In this document: positions 63,931-64,000 of the stretch, one piece after another | Layout: each line of letters starts with the position of its first letter | How positions within the stretch are numbered: position 1 is the stretch's first letter | Assembly: GCA_023362775.1 (NCBI GenBank) | Contig: JALMGJ010000005.1 | Coordinates: 39,923,463-39,987,462 of the forward strand | Origin: Charina bottae | Lineage: Eukaryota > Chordata > Lepidosauria > Squamata > Charinaidae | Length of the DNA: 64,000 bases | Direction of reading: 5' to 3' | The notes under the pieces: generated by a model | Database searches by the model: none | What the model was told of the DNA's origin: nothing | What the model saw: only the letters and a program-made list of their open reading frames with translations | Program-made: the position numbers and the translations under genes

Positions 63931-64000
63931 GTTTACAACAACAGCAAAGTGGCAGGCTGGCACCTGAGTCGCAGTGTGTAAAAATTCCCATCACTGTGAA

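Overview
This window is intergenic DNA from a squamate reptile (lizard or snake). I recognise no host exon, tRNA gene, rRNA gene or CRISPR array. The assignment rests on repeat content: RTE-BovB LINEs, tRNA-headed SINEs of the Sauria type with a BovB-like (ACCTTTA)n tail, several L2-clade LINEs, Penelope-like elements (PLEs), hAT-type MITEs and a decayed L1. Exact species and neighbouring genes cannot be read from this sequence.

Layout. 1-3.3 kb: Sauria SINE, a long solo-LTR-like element, L2 pieces and a decayed LINE reverse transcriptase split by a hAT MITE. 3.3-6.2 kb: mostly unassigned, with a complete Sauria SINE (13-bp target-site duplication, TSD). 6.2-9.2 kb: nearly intact BovB (13-bp TSD). 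9.2-16.2 kb: mainly single-copy DNA with an 84-bp-arm inverted repeat, L2 3' ends and a truncated BovB. 16.2-19.4 kb: second long BovB (13-bp TSD). 19.6-27.1 kb: half a MITE, a short LTR-like element, an L2 with an uninterrupted 1,035-codon ORF on the minus strand, and a 5'-truncated L2 on the plus strand. 28-30.2 kb: decayed L2 interrupted by an LTR-like element. 31-32.7 kb: three PLE-derived insertions and a 7-bp minisatellite. 34.7-46.1 kb: LTR-like element, GC-rich MITE, SINE, decayed L1, L2 with a nested RTE, and a BovB tail. 48.8-51.9 kb: L2, GC-rich MITE, the second long LTR copy and a PLE with a GIY-YIG endonuclease ORF. 53-64 kb: SINEs, MITEs, unassigned DNA that may include conserved non-coding elements, and a third long L2 carrying an 82-bp palindrome.

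How the parts work together. Autonomous elements are BovB (endonuclease plus reverse transcriptase in one ORF), L2 (same architecture, different clade), RTE, L1 and PLE (GIY-YIG endonuclease). The Sauria-type SINEs carry BovB-like tails and the second SINE family carries an RTE-like tail, which fits trans-mobilisation by those LINEs. The MITEs have 8-bp TSDs, as expected for hAT transposase, but no hAT transposase is encoded here.

The most noteworthy items are PLE insertions made only of inverted terminal arms with hammerhead-ribozyme-like cores, a 25-bp PLE-end micro-insertion with its own TSD, a CpG-rich hAT-like MITE family, an L2 with an open full-length ORF, and a perfect fold-back inside another L2. 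I did not find evidence of a new cellular gene system.
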